Source: Reticulitermes speratus (taxonomy: Eukaryota; Arthropoda; Insecta; Blattodea; Rhinotermitidae). Taken from it: 64,000 bases of DNA. The notes beneath the pieces were generated by a model. That model ran no database searches. It was given only the letters and a program-made list of their open reading frames with translations, and was not told the origin of the DNA. Both the position numbers and the translations under genes were made by a program. Location of the stretch: the NCBI GenBank assembly GCA_021186555.1, contig JAJKFL010000011.1:9324001-9388000 (forward strand). Direction: 5' to 3'. Below, piece after piece: positions 33,600-44,749 of this stretch. Position 1 is the first letter of the stretch; each line of letters opens with the position of its first letter.

Positions 33600-34335
33600 T
33601 GATATTCTGTGTTTTCAGCTTGTTATTTCATCGGTCATATGACGCCACGTATTAAAGCAATAACACACAAGTTGTGTTAAGTACCCATCTGGAGTGTGCA
33701 CTTAACCTCAAAGCATCATGTCGTGTCTAACTTTTGCCATCGAAATAAGGCGTTCAGCCATTACGAAAATACGAAACATATGATAACAGGTATTTCCGAC
33801 TTGATAAATATAATTGCATTCAAAGGTATCTTGAAGGATAACGTAAGCTATTAGTCCTACATGTACAAACTTAGATAATGGCTAATTTGGTTACATATTC
33901 TATGACAATTTTCAGGAAGGAACGAATTTACGTGCGTAGAAACGCCAGTTATTCTTTATGAGTTAGTTCTAATTTTCCTACGAGTATTAAAATTCAACAC
34001 TGGGAGAAAAGTCAAATGACTCTTAACGAGCAAAGATGTCAACTGCTAAGATTACGTACCGTAGGTTTTACGTGAATAAATTACTATGAATACGAAACGC
34101 TAGTGGAATGATAATGACAGCGGAAAAAGGAAGTACAAGGGAAAAAATGTTCCAGCGTCAATCTATCCACCAAAACTCACAGTTGGACAGGACTGGGGTC
34201 GAACCTGGACCTAAGAACCATTACTGCTTAGCTTTCTTAATTTACAAGAATTTGTTGTCACTACGTTATAAATAAACAAAGAAATAAATTCATTATTATT
34301 TGAAATTATTTCTTCCGTGAATTTTGCTTAAGATA
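33600..34335. other. unassigned DNA
   Basis: No element recognised. Confidence 0.5.
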
Positions 34336-34341
34336 TTCATT

Positions 34342-34543
34342 TATAAACCCAAACAAATGCACAAGTTACAAACACATTTAAGTATGGTCTTGTACTACTC
34401 TTACGTGTAATATACTATATTTTAGTAAGTTTTAAATTTAGTCTATGAGCTCCCTGAGGATGGCACAGATGTGCCGAAACATGTAGGAGTAGTGAAAAAC
34501 TATACGGATGTCTGTCATATGTGCATTTGTTTGGTTTTATAAG
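34342..34543 (+). mobile_element. E fold-back element, about 200 bp
   Basis: The outer arms are ATAAACCCAAACAAATGCAC on the left and its near complement GTGCATTTGTTTGGTTTTAT on the right. The motif at 34452-34485 reads CCCTGAGGATGGCAC, AGAT, GTGCCGAAACATG, a 5-bp GGCAC/GTGCC stem closing a 4-base loop. It is the clearest single-motif E copy. Confidence 0.8.
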
Positions 34544-34635
34544 TGGATATTTTAAATTCATTATTAACGGGGTTGTTGACGGAATTCCATTTTTCGAATT
34601 AAGAGATGGATTAAGAGAGAGTGGCAAGAGATGTT

Positions 34636-34835
34636 CTCCTCTTCACAAAGTCCAGACAAGCTCTGAGGTCCACCCAGTCTCCTGCTTCATGGGTACCAAG
34701 TTCTATTGCGGGGTCAAAGCGGCTAGGGCGTAAAGCTGACCACTTCCCTCCATATAGTGCCTAGGTTAAGAAAGAGTGGAGTTATACCTCCACTCCCCAA
34801 TACGCCTTCATGGCACGGACAGGGACAACTTCTAT
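34636..34835 (+). mobile_element. S1-like SINE, older copy
   Basis: AGACAAGCTCTGAGGTCCAC, CCTGCTTCATGGGTACC, GGTCAAAGCGGCTAGGGCGT, TAGGTTAAGAAAGAGTGGAG and CGCCTTCATGGC follow the S1 order. The head is lost. Confidence 0.75.
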
Positions 34836-35160
34836 TTGTGCTTAGTTGTTAACTTACATTTTGTTAATAAAAGGTGAGGCACTTCCATCCTTCTTGGAAC
34901 ACACTGTTGCTGTCCCAAGTTTTAAAAAACAGACCCATCTGTTTACTGAACATTTTTTACAAAATTTTCCATTTAATATTTATCAACATTTATACCATTT
35001 ATTTTAAACACAACACAAATTACTCTCAGCAAGGTTTCAGTAAGCATGGTTCCACTTCAACCAATATGTTTATCTGCCTTAACAATCACATTCCAAATTA
35101 TGCGGGAATAATGCCACTTCATTTCGCCAAATATGATATTTTTCCTCACTCCTTCCTCCT

Positions 35161-35735
35161 TTAAAAAGGAAAAGGTAAAGTTGTCCCTATACACGCCTAG
35201 AAGGCATATTTTTTCCAATGGCGCAACAGCCCCTAGTGGGCCAGGGCCTCCTCATTATCGACGCTTCACGATCACACTCGGACACATCACACTCGGTAGG
35301 ACTCCTCTGGATGAGTGATCAGCCCGACGCAGAGAACTGTACCGGACAACACACAACACTCACAAGAGACAGACATCCATGCCCCCGACGGGATTCGAAC
35401 CCGCAATCCCAGCAAGCGAACTGTCGCAGACCTACGCCTTAGACCGCGCGGCCACTGGGATCGCCTTGAAGGCATACAGGCGGAATGGAATTATACCTCC
35501 ACTCATTCTTAGCCTCGGCACTGGATAAAGCTGCGTGGTTAGCATCACGCACCGGTCGTTTTACCCCGGGGAAAGAGCCGCCTGTATCAATTGAACAGGA
35601 GGTTGGGTGGGCCCCGGAGTAGGTCTCGACAATTTCAAAAGAGATGAATCTTTTGCCCATTCCTGGATTCGAAACTCGAATCATCCTGTCCGTAACCTAG
35701 TAACTGTATTGACTAGGCTATCTCGGCTCCTACCT
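35161..35735 (-). mobile_element. S1-like SINE, split by an S3 SINE
   Basis: The 3' end is at 35170-35208 (AAAGGTAAAGTTGTCCC, CCTAGAAGGCATA). The rest is at 35463-35735 (TTATACCTCCACTCATTC, GGTCGTTTTACCCCGGGG, AACAGGAGGTTGGGTGGGCC, CTGTATTGACTAGGCTATC head). The interruption is exactly the S3 SINE at 35209-35462. Confidence 0.85.
35209..35462 (-). mobile_element. S3 SINE nested in the S1-like SINE
   Basis: A minus-strand S3: poly-T start, GCCCCTAGTGGGCC, GTAGGACTCCTCTGG, GACGGGATTCGAACCCGC and GACCGCGCGGCCACTGGGAT. The 14-bp flanks GCCTAGAAGGCATA (35195-35208) and GCCTTGAAGGCATA (35463-35476) differ at one base and are its target duplication. Confidence 0.9.
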
Positions 35736-35783
35736 TCTTCTTCATAGGCTTAGCAATTTTGTGATTTCATGTAATAATGTTAA

Positions 35784-36028
35784 CCGATGGTGTCACTGGA
35801 ATTTTTCACTGACATAATCGTTTCGGTCGCTCTATGGCCCTGGGGTTGACTCAGCCTCTAACAGAAATGAGTACTAGAAATATTTCCTGGGGGGTAAAGG
35901 CGGCCGGTGCGTAGGGCTGACAACCTTACCAACTTCATGTGCTGATTTTCTAAAAACCTGGGAGCCTCGACCTCCTGGAGCCCTAAGGGCCTGTCAAGGC
36001 CTGTAATGGGATTGCTAAAAAGAAAAAA
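35784..36028 (+). mobile_element. S4 SINE, head missing, with target duplication
   Basis: It starts inside S4 at CGATGGTGTCACTGGAATTT, just 3' of box B, and runs to AGGCCTGTAATGGGATTGC plus an A-rich tail. GTAATAATGT flanks it at 35771-35780 and 36029-36038, so the truncation occurred during insertion. Confidence 0.85.
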
Positions 36029-36039
36029 GTAATAATGTC

Positions 36040-36940
36040 AATTGGTTTCATAGCTGTTTAACGAAAAGGCAAGCCTCAGACAATATTTCTGCTACCATTT
36101 ATTATTTTCACTTACGGAAGTCTGCTTTTTCACTTTATCAGCCGCCCTTTTTTATATCGCTATTGATGGTGTTTATGACTCTACTATAATCGTACTATGT
36201 CTTCTTTGCTGGTGATTTAAGATATATGGTAGCATTAAGAATGTTGTGGATTGTAAAATTTTTACGGGCTATTAGAGACTCAGAACAAAAGTGGTTTTGG
36301 AAAAAGGCACATAGATTAATAAGGTAAGAGTCAGATTACATCGCTTACTCTTAAAAGGAAAAGCATTAACTTCGATTATAAGTCAAGTGGCAATCTAGCA
36401 GCACGTGATTGTTCTGTTACAGGTCTCGGTATGCTGATGGAATGCAGTCCCTTGTTTCGCCATCGTGTTGATTATATTCCGCTTGTAAGTCCATTTCAAT
36501 AAATGATTCAGCTAAACTCAAGTAATTCAATGAATATTTGCAGCCGTATGCTATAACGTAGCATACTTTTCTTTGGCATTCGTGGCAAAGAAAAATATGA
36601 AGACATTTTAGTTTGGCTGAATTAGTCAAATCTTCAGCTCAGATGGCGGTCCATCGATGCCCCATTTCTTATGGATGTCTTTCAAAAATGAACTCAGTTG
36701 TCCATCAGTTCTAAATGTTAGTTGAAGGACATCTGCAAGGGTAATAAGAGACAGCTCTAACTATAATTTTCATAATCGTGTAAAGTTCATTCCTCCAGCC
36801 AGAAGTGTTGCTCCGGCAAATGTAGTCTGCAGGAGTGCTGATGTTCTTAACACTAATTATACTCCATGCACTCACGCCAGGACAGGCAGTCGGCGGTGAG
36901 ACTGAGCCACGAGCTGGACAACCGAGAAACCATGGTAAGG
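36040..36940. other. unassigned DNA
   Basis: No element recognised and only short frames. Confidence 0.5.
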
Positions 36941-36944
36941 TTAC

Positions 36945-37135
36945 GAAATGTATCTCTTCTCCAAAGTGTCCAGACCGAATCCAGAGCCAACCCAGACTCT
37001 TATAAAAAGGATACCGTCGGGTCTTTTCCCGAACAGGGGGAGAAAGAAGCGACAAGGTTGACCACTCACCTCAGTCTAGTACCGAAATGAAAAATTAGAA
37101 GAGCTATACCTCCATTCCCACATGTTCCTTTTTGA
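36945..37135 (+). mobile_element. S1-like SINE, older copy
   Basis: GTGTCCAGACCGAATCCAGA, GTCGGGTCTTTTCCCG, GACCACTCACC and GAAGAGCTATACCTCCATTC follow S1 order. The head and the precise ends are not visible. Confidence 0.6.
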
Positions 37136-37465
37136 CTTTCGTAGGCTTAACTTCATATTTTCCTTTGCATTAGTAAGCCTGTTAATAATTTAATACCAAA
37201 AATTACTTCGTTCAGATACTTCACTCTATTTTATTACCGTGTTCTTTCTAATTTTCGGCCCTTTTGCCCTTTTTTTCCCAGAGGAGTTCGTCTTTGTAAT
37301 GAAGGTTCAGAAATTTATCCTGCCAACAGAGGACTGATGTTTTCAATAAGAAATATACTAAATGTAGCTTCAAAAGGTTTAAAAATGAATTTTATTTTAG
37401 CAACAGAAATTTCAATACTCAGGTCTTCTGGAGCATTACGCCCCGTAAACTACTCCTTGACCCAG

Positions 37466-37545
37466 AACATGAAGAAATTATGATCCTCCGAAACGTTGGC
37501 AGTTATTCACCAGCCGACACGGCGTACACATCCCAAAAGACTTGA
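37466..37545 (+). mobile_element. F-type half-element, degraded
   Basis: GAAACGTTGGCAG, ATTCACCAGCCGACACGGCG and ATCCCAAAAGACTTGAATC follow the order of the outer F arm (GAAACGTCGGTA, ACCACACGACGCTGCG, ATCCCAGAAGAGCGC). The upstream CTGAAGAT part is degraded. Confidence 0.5.
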
Positions 37546-37559
37546 ATCTTCAGGAAGAT

Positions 37560-38225
37560 TGTTGAGACAACCTCAAATATCTCAACCTCAAGTTCCTCTT
37601 GCAAGACATGTTACTCGGCTTACCAAATATTCACGTATAACTGAGCAATTTACAAATTCTGTCGATGTGGACAGATATCTAATCTACGCGGTATGTCTCT
37701 CACCCACCCAAGTCTCCGCCTGTAACTTGTAATTACCACAGTCACTTACGTGTCCACCCAACTCTACGTTGACACGGAAAGTGGTCATTGTCTAGTTGGT
37801 GCTTGCGTTACTAACTTACGTTTTTATTTTATCCCTTACAGAGACAGAAAATATATAATATTAGGTTCTGCCATTGCAACAAAAACTATAACGTATTGTG
37901 CCCCTTGCTTTTGATAAATTGTCGGAAGTTTTTATTGGCTTAATGATTTGTGCACACAAAGTGTCCGTCAATACACAGACACATTAGAGCCATCAACTGA
38001 CCCTTGTTGTATCCTATATACTAATTCATACCCTTTACTGTGCACAAGCGAGCGACCTAATGCCAAGCCACCTCCAGTAATCAACCGTCAGCTGAGTAAT
38101 AAGCTCCATCGTTTTGCTGAGATAAATTACCCTTAGGCTAAATAGGCACAGTCAGTGTTCTGATATGTGATTGGGCATTTCGGTAGTATTCCTTGGTCAC
38201 TAAATATAAGAGGTAGAAAAGATAT
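37560..38225. other. unassigned DNA
   Basis: No element recognised. Confidence 0.5.
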
Positions 38226-38464
38226 TTAAACCTTTCAAGACCATCAGTAACTATATGTACCATCATGTTTGACATTCACAAATTCTACGTTCTGCCCACA
38301 CAGTGTATTTATGTGTTTTGTGTGGATCTCAGAACAAACAGCGATTATTTCACTGTACAACATTAACTGACTGGTTTGTATAACCGAGACGGAGTGTGTT
38401 TACTGCGCGGTACGAGCTCAATATTTAAATATAATTCAGATTAACTTTCGTCTTTGAAGGGAAA
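38226..38464 (+). mobile_element. G MITE copy
   Basis: It begins TTAAACCTTTCAAGACC at a TTAA and continues CTATATGTACCATC, CAGCGATTATTTCACTG and GACGGAGTGTGTTTACTGCG. It ends CTTTGAAGGG; the right TTAA has mutated. Length matches the copy at 24374. Confidence 0.8.
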
Positions 38465-38494
38465 AGCAGGCAAGGATAATTTAAGAAGCACCTC

Positions 38495-38715
38495 ATGTCT
38501 CATTGAAGGCTAATTCCACCCGACTCTATTTGAGCAGCGCCACAGGTTCACTGTAGCCAGTGTCCTTCGGTTTTCAAGGTTTCTCAGTGTTAGGATTCCG
38601 TTCCTCTGAGATATGACACTACATCGAATTCCTTCGATCCTCAAAGATGAAGACACCATGTTGCCTCGAAACTTCGGAATCGGATTACCCAGTGGCGCAG
38701 TGGCAGATTCCAAAA
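38495..38715. mobile_element. F-type fold-back, degraded
   Basis: GGATTCCGTTCCTCTGAGAT on the left faces the complement of CAGATTCCAAAAGAAGGGAA on the right. Between them TGAAGACACCATGTTGCC and CGAAACTTCGG look like a decayed motif. Confidence 0.4.
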
Positions 38716-39107
38716 GAAGGGAATCCCAGCTACACTGCCGCAAAAAAAAAACTCAAAACTCGAATTTCTGAGTCCTATTTGTAGATATTGATAGGATCCT
38801 TTGGCAGAGAAATCGGCCAGTAGCAAGGCTTTTAGGATAAACAGGAAAAACACAGAAAAATCCAGGCACATGCATGCTCCGAATGGCACACAACCTCAGA
38901 GACTAACAAAACTTCGTCAAATACAGAACGATATATAATCGACTTTGAAACAGTGCGAAATATAACAATGTGCTATTGAACTCGGTTACCGATCAAGAGA
39001 GATCAACACTAATTAAGGGGTGAAAATATCATTTAACCCCCTTCTACAGGAAGGTACACCAGGAAGCTAAGTATTGTAGATTAGTTTAATTCTTAAAACG
39101 GTTTAAT

Positions 39108-39379
39108 GGCCGTGCCATGGCTCAGGCGGTTAGTCGCCGGCCTCTCACCGTGGAGTCTCGGGTTTGATCCCGGGTCGGTCCATGGGATTTGTGGTGGACA
39201 AAATGGCACTGGGACAGGTTTATACCCGAGTACTTCGGTTTTCCCTTATCATTTTCATTCCACCGGTGCTCCATTACTTGGAAAAATGAAAAAAACTAAT
39301 CATCTTCGTCGGAGGGTTACACAATAAGCCTTCAAGGCTGCGGTGCGTCCGTAGCTTCTGCTACGGGGCCCTTCAATAA
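39108..39379 (+). mobile_element. S2 SINE with target duplication
   Basis: Complete S2 from GGCCGTGCCATGGCTCAGGC to TTCTGCTACGGGGCCCTTC. A perfect 13-bp duplication, AAAACGGTTTAAT, lies at 39095-39107 and 39380-39392. Confidence 0.93.
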
Positions 39380-40299
39380 AAAACGGTTTAATTATTCTGC
39401 TTATCAGAATAAACTTCTACATTTTGTGATTTACTCATGACAGGGAAAGGACTATATTAAGTCTGAACATTTTGATATGTTTCTCTACGTGATACTTAAC
39501 TATAGACCTATAATTTACCAAATTCTATTGTACAGAGATTAGCATATTAGCAATTGTGGTAAGACGCGATTACAGACACATAAATTTTCTCGTACTATAT
39601 TGGCGGTTCAGGTCTCCTCCAGTATCGTTCTAAGCCACATCGCTCTCTTTGAGGCAAAAGTTACTGCTTGCAGTTATAACTAAAACTGTGCGTTATTTTA
39701 AAAAACGCGGTGAAACTAAAACGAAATAAAGCTCACAGATGGGTACCATCATCAACGACGCGTATTAGCTGTCTAAGTATTCATGGGCTGCTCGTTACAA
39801 AGTAACACAACATGCATGACCGATAATTTTCTATCTCAGAAACCACAACGGCAGAAAATAATTTGAATGTGTTTGCCCATTATCCACAACATCGATCCAA
39901 CAATCCAATTATCTTGGTCTCCTCTGTTTTTACGAAGAGCAATGGCAGACATGCTTCATTGATATTCCGCATCACCGGTCCACTTTTTTGCACCATTATA
40001 TACACACTCAGAACGTGCTCCGAGATTATTTTACTGACAAAACTTCAGCTCGCATAATACAGTTTTTCCCCGTTCTTTTTATTACATTAGAAACACATGT
40101 AGGCCTAGAGACAGCAGTCACAAGTTCCAACAGCCAATCGTGCAAAGCCAGACACACCGTAGTCCAGCTGCTATAAGAAACATCAAACTCGACTGACCGT
40201 GGTGACCAACTGCATAGGAAAGGTCTTCGACCTACAGAACCTTCTACTGCTGTAGGAACCTCTTTTAAGTTACTATTTTTCTTATTTATTTAAGGGATT

Positions 40300-40500
40300 T
40301 ATCTCGCCTCCGAAACGTCCGAAATGGCTTTGAGGCCCACCCAGACTCCTATTCAGTGGACAGCTGGAGGCTCTTACCCGGGGTGTAAAGTGATCAGGGT
40401 GTGAAACTGATTACTCACCTTTCCTAGTGCCGAGGTTAAAAGTCAGTGGAGCTATGCCTCCACTCCCAAATATATGCCTACACAGCGACAGCTTTAACTT
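40300..40500 (+). mobile_element. S1-like SINE, older copy
   Basis: GGCCCACCCAGACTCCTATT, CTCTTACCCGGGGTGTAAAG, GTGCCGAGGTTAAAAGTCAG and GGAGCTATGCCTCCACTCCC follow S1 order. The tRNA-like head is not recognisable. Confidence 0.7.
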
Positions 40501-40643
40501 TAGGCCTGTCTTCCGTGTCTTAAGTAGCTGACGTAGGCTTTTTTATCCATGCACGGATTCTTCTCAAAATAAACAGCACTGAAATAACAAATTTGCTTAC
40601 CCACTCTACCCTATCACACATATATTTAATACTGTTTAACAAT

Positions 40644-40687
40644 TTAAGGCACGGTGGTAAATATAAGTACCACTTATTTTAAAATGT
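40644..40687 (+). mobile_element. G MITE 5' end, cut by an S1 SINE
   Basis: TTAAGGCACGGTGGTAAATA followed by TAAGTACCAC matches the first 30 bases of the G MITE. The S1 SINE at 40688 interrupts it and I could not find the remainder after the SINE. Confidence 0.5.
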
Positions 40688-40955
40688 AGGCTGCGATAGC
40701 TCAGTCGTTACAGCGACTCGCTACGGGCTGGACGGTCCGGGGATCGAATTTCGGTGGCGGCGAGATTTTCCGCACCCGTCCAGACTGGCCCTGGGGCCCA
40801 GCGTTAGGTATTGGGTCTCTTTCCCAGGGGTAAAGCGGCCGGGTCGTGGCCATGATCACCCACCCCATCTAGCGCCGAGGTTAAAGAAAGAGTAGGTCTA
40901 TACCTGTACTTCTCCTTTGGGCCTTCATAGCCTGTTCCAGGGTAAAATTAAACTT
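40688..40955 (+). mobile_element. S1 SINE, nearly full length
   Basis: The head GCTGCGATAGCTCAGTCG, box B GGGGATCGAATTTCGG, body CAGGGGTAAAGCGGCCGGGT and the end GGGCCTTCATAGCCTGTTCC are all present. No clear duplication flanks it. Confidence 0.85.
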
Positions 40956-40969
40956 AAACTATATATTTC

Positions 40970-41146
40970 ACAATTCTAGCAATACCATGTGACCGGTATG
41001 AACTAAGGAGAGCCTCATTCTATAATACTCTGAACCACTCTCCACGTTTCCACTCTATTGCTACCTACTACATTTCACTATTCTCGAAATACCATGTGAC
41101 TTGTATAAACTAAGGGGTTCCTCTTTTCATAATACTCTGAACCACT
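40970..41146. repeat. two-copy tandem duplication, about 102-bp period
   Basis: TTCACAATTCTAGCAATACC to ATACTCTGAACCACT (40971-41042) is repeated with changes at 41073-41146. The shared cores are AATACCATGTGAC and AATACTCTGAACCACT. Its origin is unknown. Confidence 0.7.
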
Positions 41147-41220
41147 TCGTCGTACTTCGATTCAAAAATTTTCCTGAACGTGTCTAGACAAACACTTAAA
41201 GAGGTTTATAAAGATATGCA

Positions 41221-41245
41221 CGTGTGTGTGTGTGTGTGTGTGTGT
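41221..41245. repeat. (GT)n microsatellite
   Basis: About 12 GT dinucleotides, followed by unassigned AT-rich sequence to 41590. Confidence 0.9.
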
Positions 41246-41590
41246 TGAACCGTAAAAATGATAACGTTATATCAGCTGCTACAAACGTTACACATAATGT
41301 TAAATGTCTCACTGACTAACAATGTTATAACTAGAGACATTAAAACAGAAATCAAATATACGACTTCACGGAAGGTTGCATTAATATGCTGCGGTAAAAT
41401 GATCGTGTGATTCGCCAATAGATTATAAAAGGGTAGATAATAAACAATTTTGAAAAATTATGGAAAAGGAAGCCAAGTTAAAGCATGCGTGAGAACACAA
41501 ATGTTGGTATTACTCAAGGTTAATTGAAGTATATTATTTAAAAAACTTTAATATAGGTTGGTGTATCAAATCACAAATAGTGTGTACATA

Positions 41591-41630
41591 TACACGTAAT
41601 CTTGGCGAGTAATTGCCAAGATTACGTGTA
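41591..41630. repeat. 16-bp perfect inverted repeat
   Basis: TACACGTAATCTTGGC (41591-41606) and its exact complement (41615-41630) enclose 8 bases. It probably belongs to the same decayed E element as the hairpin at 41714. Confidence 0.8.
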
Positions 41631-41713
41631 CAAAATACCTTGTTGTGTGTGATTGATATTTAAATAAACATATATTTTGTGATCTTTAGTCTTAATTCAC
41701 CGTGCATTTTTAT

Positions 41714-41783
41714 TATTCCAGAAATACACCAACAAATGCACCTTTTTAGTGATTTGTGCATTTGTTGGTGTATTTCTGGAATA
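41714..41783. mobile_element. E-type hairpin, 28-bp perfect arms
   Basis: Arms 41714-41741 and 41756-41783 are perfect inverted copies that include ACACCAACAAATGCAC. CACCGTGCATTTTTATTATT precedes them, as at 53193, which links this hairpin to the E cluster at 53 kb. Confidence 0.8.
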
Positions 41784-42283
41784 TATTTTGTGATTTAAAA
41801 TACTGTAAAAACACAAATATTGTGTACGAAGTAGACATGATTCTTAATAAGTTACCGAACTTAGCACACAGTAGTGAACGAACAGTTTTACACTGCTACA
41901 TAAGTAGGTGAATTTATTGTGACGATTAACTTATTGTTCTTTCTTTCTTTGATTAACCTTTCGTTTTTGTGTATTTGTGTTGTATTTGTGTCTTTATGCA
42001 GGCTTTATAATAGGATACTTGTGCTGTTGAACCAGCACGTTAATAAATATCTATCGAATTGAACTGAACTGAATTCAATCATTATCATTATTAACGTTTT
42101 TCTCCTTCAAGTGTTACACTGGTTAATGCATAATTACAAATTTTACCAAAGTAAATAAAAATGTCAAAAATAAATTTGAACACTAAGAAACCTGTAAACA
42201 ATGTGGCATGTTCCTAGGACCCTGTCCTCTAGATGTTGTTAGACATCATATTTCAGATTATTATTGTTATTATTATTATTTAG

Positions 42284-42321
42284 TAGTAGTAGCAGTAGTA
42301 GTAGTAGTAGTAGTAGTAGTA
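42284..42321. repeat. (AGT)n microsatellite
   Basis: About 12 AGT repeats with one AGC, just upstream of the L2 insertion. Confidence 0.9.
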
Positions 42322-42352
42322 CTTTGAAATTATAAGCCGTGAATGATCTGAC

Positions 42353-42830
42353 ATAGGCTGAGGGTGTTCGAGAATAGGGTGCTGAGGAGGATATTTGGGC
42401 CTAAAAGGGACGAGGTAACAGGGGAGTGGAGAAGACTACATAACGAGGAACTTAATGATCTGTACTCATCACCAAATATTATTCGGGTGATCATATCAAG
42501 AAGGATGAGGTGGGCGGGGCATGTAGCACGTATGGGTGAGGGGAGAGGTGCATACAGGATTTTGGTGGGGAGACCTGAGGGAAGGAGACCACTTGGAAGA
42601 CCCAGTCGTAGATGGGAGGATAATATTAAACTGGATCATTAAGAAGTGGGATGGGGGGGCATGGGCTGGATTGATATGGCTCAGGATAGGGACAGGTGGC
42701 GGGCTCTTGTGAGTGCGGTAATGAACCTTCGGGTTCCATAAAACGCGGGGAATTTATAGACTAGCTGACGACCTGTTAGCTTCTCAAGAGGACTCTGCTC
42801 CATGGAGTTAGTTAGTTAGTCAGGTAGTTA
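42353..42830 (+). mobile_element. L2 LINE tail with target duplication, reference copy
   Basis: A 5'-truncated L2 encoding [60 protein letters not shown] and [19 protein letters not shown]. It continues past a frameshift to the MNLRVP-like end and a 3' UTR finishing in GTTAGTTAGTTAG. This is the usual C-terminal tail of an insect LINE endonuclease-RT, without the RT core. GAATGATCTGAC flanks it at 42341-42352 and 42831-42842. The 3' end is a GTTA repeat, not poly-A. Confidence 0.88.
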
Positions 42831-43309
42831 GAATGATCTGACGTATTCTCTCTGTCCACGGGAGAACACCGTCTCCCAGTTCCTGCATACGGAACTGGAA
42901 ACACAGCAGTAATCGTTGTCAGAGGAGACAATCCGGTTACAATGTTGCCGGTCGTAACACAGAGGTTTTCCCCGTGAAGTTCCCAACGGTAAGTGCTGCT
43001 GACGCCACCACTTCCTCTGGAGCCTGAGGCACTTCTTGCTTCACACGCCAAGACGGTAAGAAACAAAGTATTAAAAAGAACCGGAAATGGGAAATGGTCA
43101 CCTATTGAGCACTGATTAGGTATAACAACAGCTTGCTGAACCAGAAACCACATTATTAGAAGCAGTAAAATAATAGCTGCCCTGGCCAGCACACACAGTT
43201 TCAAAGGTTCCTGAAAAAAGGATATATACTGGCTGGAAGTTTCAAGGAACAGAGCGTGTTACGACACCATACAAATGTGTCGTGTTTATACAGTTTGTTA
43301 CAGTGAGCA

Positions 43310-43830
43310 AAGTTCTTCTTGAGAAGCTAATAGTTCCTCACCTAGTCAACAAATTCCCCGCATTCTATGGAACCCGAACGTTCATTACCGCATTCACAAG
43401 AACTTGTCACTTGTATATATCCTAAACCAAACGATTCCAGTACAAGCCCTTCCATCCTTTTCCTTGAAAATCTGCTTTAATATTATCCTCCTATCTACGC
43501 CTATGCCTTCCAAGTGGTCTCCTTCCTTCAGGTTTCCCCACCACAGCCCCGTATGCACTTCTCTTGTCTCCCATACGTGCTACGTGCCCCGACCATCCCA
43601 TTCTTCTTGATACGATTACCCGAATAGAATTTGGTGAGGAACACAAACGGATCAACCCATCATCGTGCAATTTCCAACAGCTCCCTGTTAACTCATTCGT
43701 CTTAGACCCAAATATCTTTCTCAGCACCCTATTCTCGAACACCCTCAGCCTGTGTTCTTCCATCTGGTCAGATACCAAGTTTCATTACCGTATAAATGTG
43801 GCTGAACCTAATGCGGGCTTCAGATCTTAA
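43310..43830 (-). mobile_element. L2 LINE tail, minus strand
   Basis: The minus strand encodes [37 protein letters not shown] and [11 protein letters not shown], then an internal deletion (43410-43490 holds unrelated or diverged sequence), then the L2 3' UTR blocks at 43310-43400. A stop and a shift lie near the ETWYLT region upstream. It is independent of the copy at 42353 and in the opposite orientation. Confidence 0.78.
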
Positions 43831-44160
43831 GAGCTGAGCCGAAGAAAATAAGTTTTACGCGTCATATGTGAACCTTTTGCTAACTTCCTTCCAAATAAGC
43901 TACCGAATACAATGAGTGCCGTAATAAACATTTTAGAAGACTTCCAGCCTTGCCAAAGCAAATATATCAGAATATAATATAATTTGAAGAAAGGATATCC
44001 TTCATGACGATATCTTCTAATAAAATACAAAATTTATAATGTATAGTCAATTTCCCCCCGAGATATTTGGGGTGAAAATTGTTGTACCTTATATCCAAGC
44101 AAATAGCCTTAGTACATTTGTCTTTTGTGTTCAACAGTGCAGAGAAAGAGTTACCCGAAG

Positions 44161-44739
44161 AATTTTTAAGGGCCCCACAGCAGATGTTACGGACGCACCG
44201 CAGCCTTGAGGCTTATTGCGCAACACTGTGATGAAGATAATTAATTTTTTTTTTCGTTTTTCCGTGTAATGTAGCACCGGTGGAATGAAATTGACAGGCG
44301 AAAACCGAAGTACTCGGGAAAAAACCTGTCCCTGTGCCACTTTGCCCATCACAAATTCCACCTAAACTGACCCGGGATCGGGGCCGGGATAGCGTAGTCG
44401 GTATAGCGACTCGCTAGGGGCTGGACGGTCCGGGGATCGAATCCCGGTGGGGGCGAGATTTTTTCGCATCCGTCCAGACCGGCCCTGGGGCCTACCCAGC
44501 CTCCTATACAATGGGTACCGGGTCTTTCCCGGGGGTAAAGCGGCCGTAGCGTGGTGCTGACCACCCACCCCCAACTAGCGCCGGGGTCAAGAATGAGTAG
44601 AGCTATACCTCTACTCCCCCTTTGGGCCTTCATGGCCTGTTATAGGGAAAACTTTACTTTACTTTTACTGACCCGGGATCGAAACCCGGCCCTCCGCGGT
44701 GAGAGACCAGCGACTAACTGCCTGAGCCATGGCACGGCC
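44161..44739 (-). mobile_element. S2 SINE, split by an S1 SINE, with target duplication
   Basis: The 3' part is at 44161-44380 (GGGCCCCACAGCAGATGTTA to CTAAACTGACCCGGGATCG) and the head is at 44682-44739 (AAACCCGGCCCTCCGCGGTG to GAGCCATGGCACGGC). TACCCGAAG flanks the whole at 44152-44160 and 44740-44748. The S1 insertion hit box B. Confidence 0.93.
44381..44666 (+). mobile_element. S1 SINE nested in an S2 SINE
   Basis: A full S1 (GGGGCCGGGATAGCGTAGTC to TTCATGGCCTGTTATAGGG, then A/T-rich tail). A perfect 15-bp duplication of S2 sequence, ACTGACCCGGGATCG, lies at 44366-44380 and 44667-44681. S1 was therefore active after this S2 copy inserted. Confidence 0.95.
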
Positions 44740-44749
44740 TACCCGAAGT

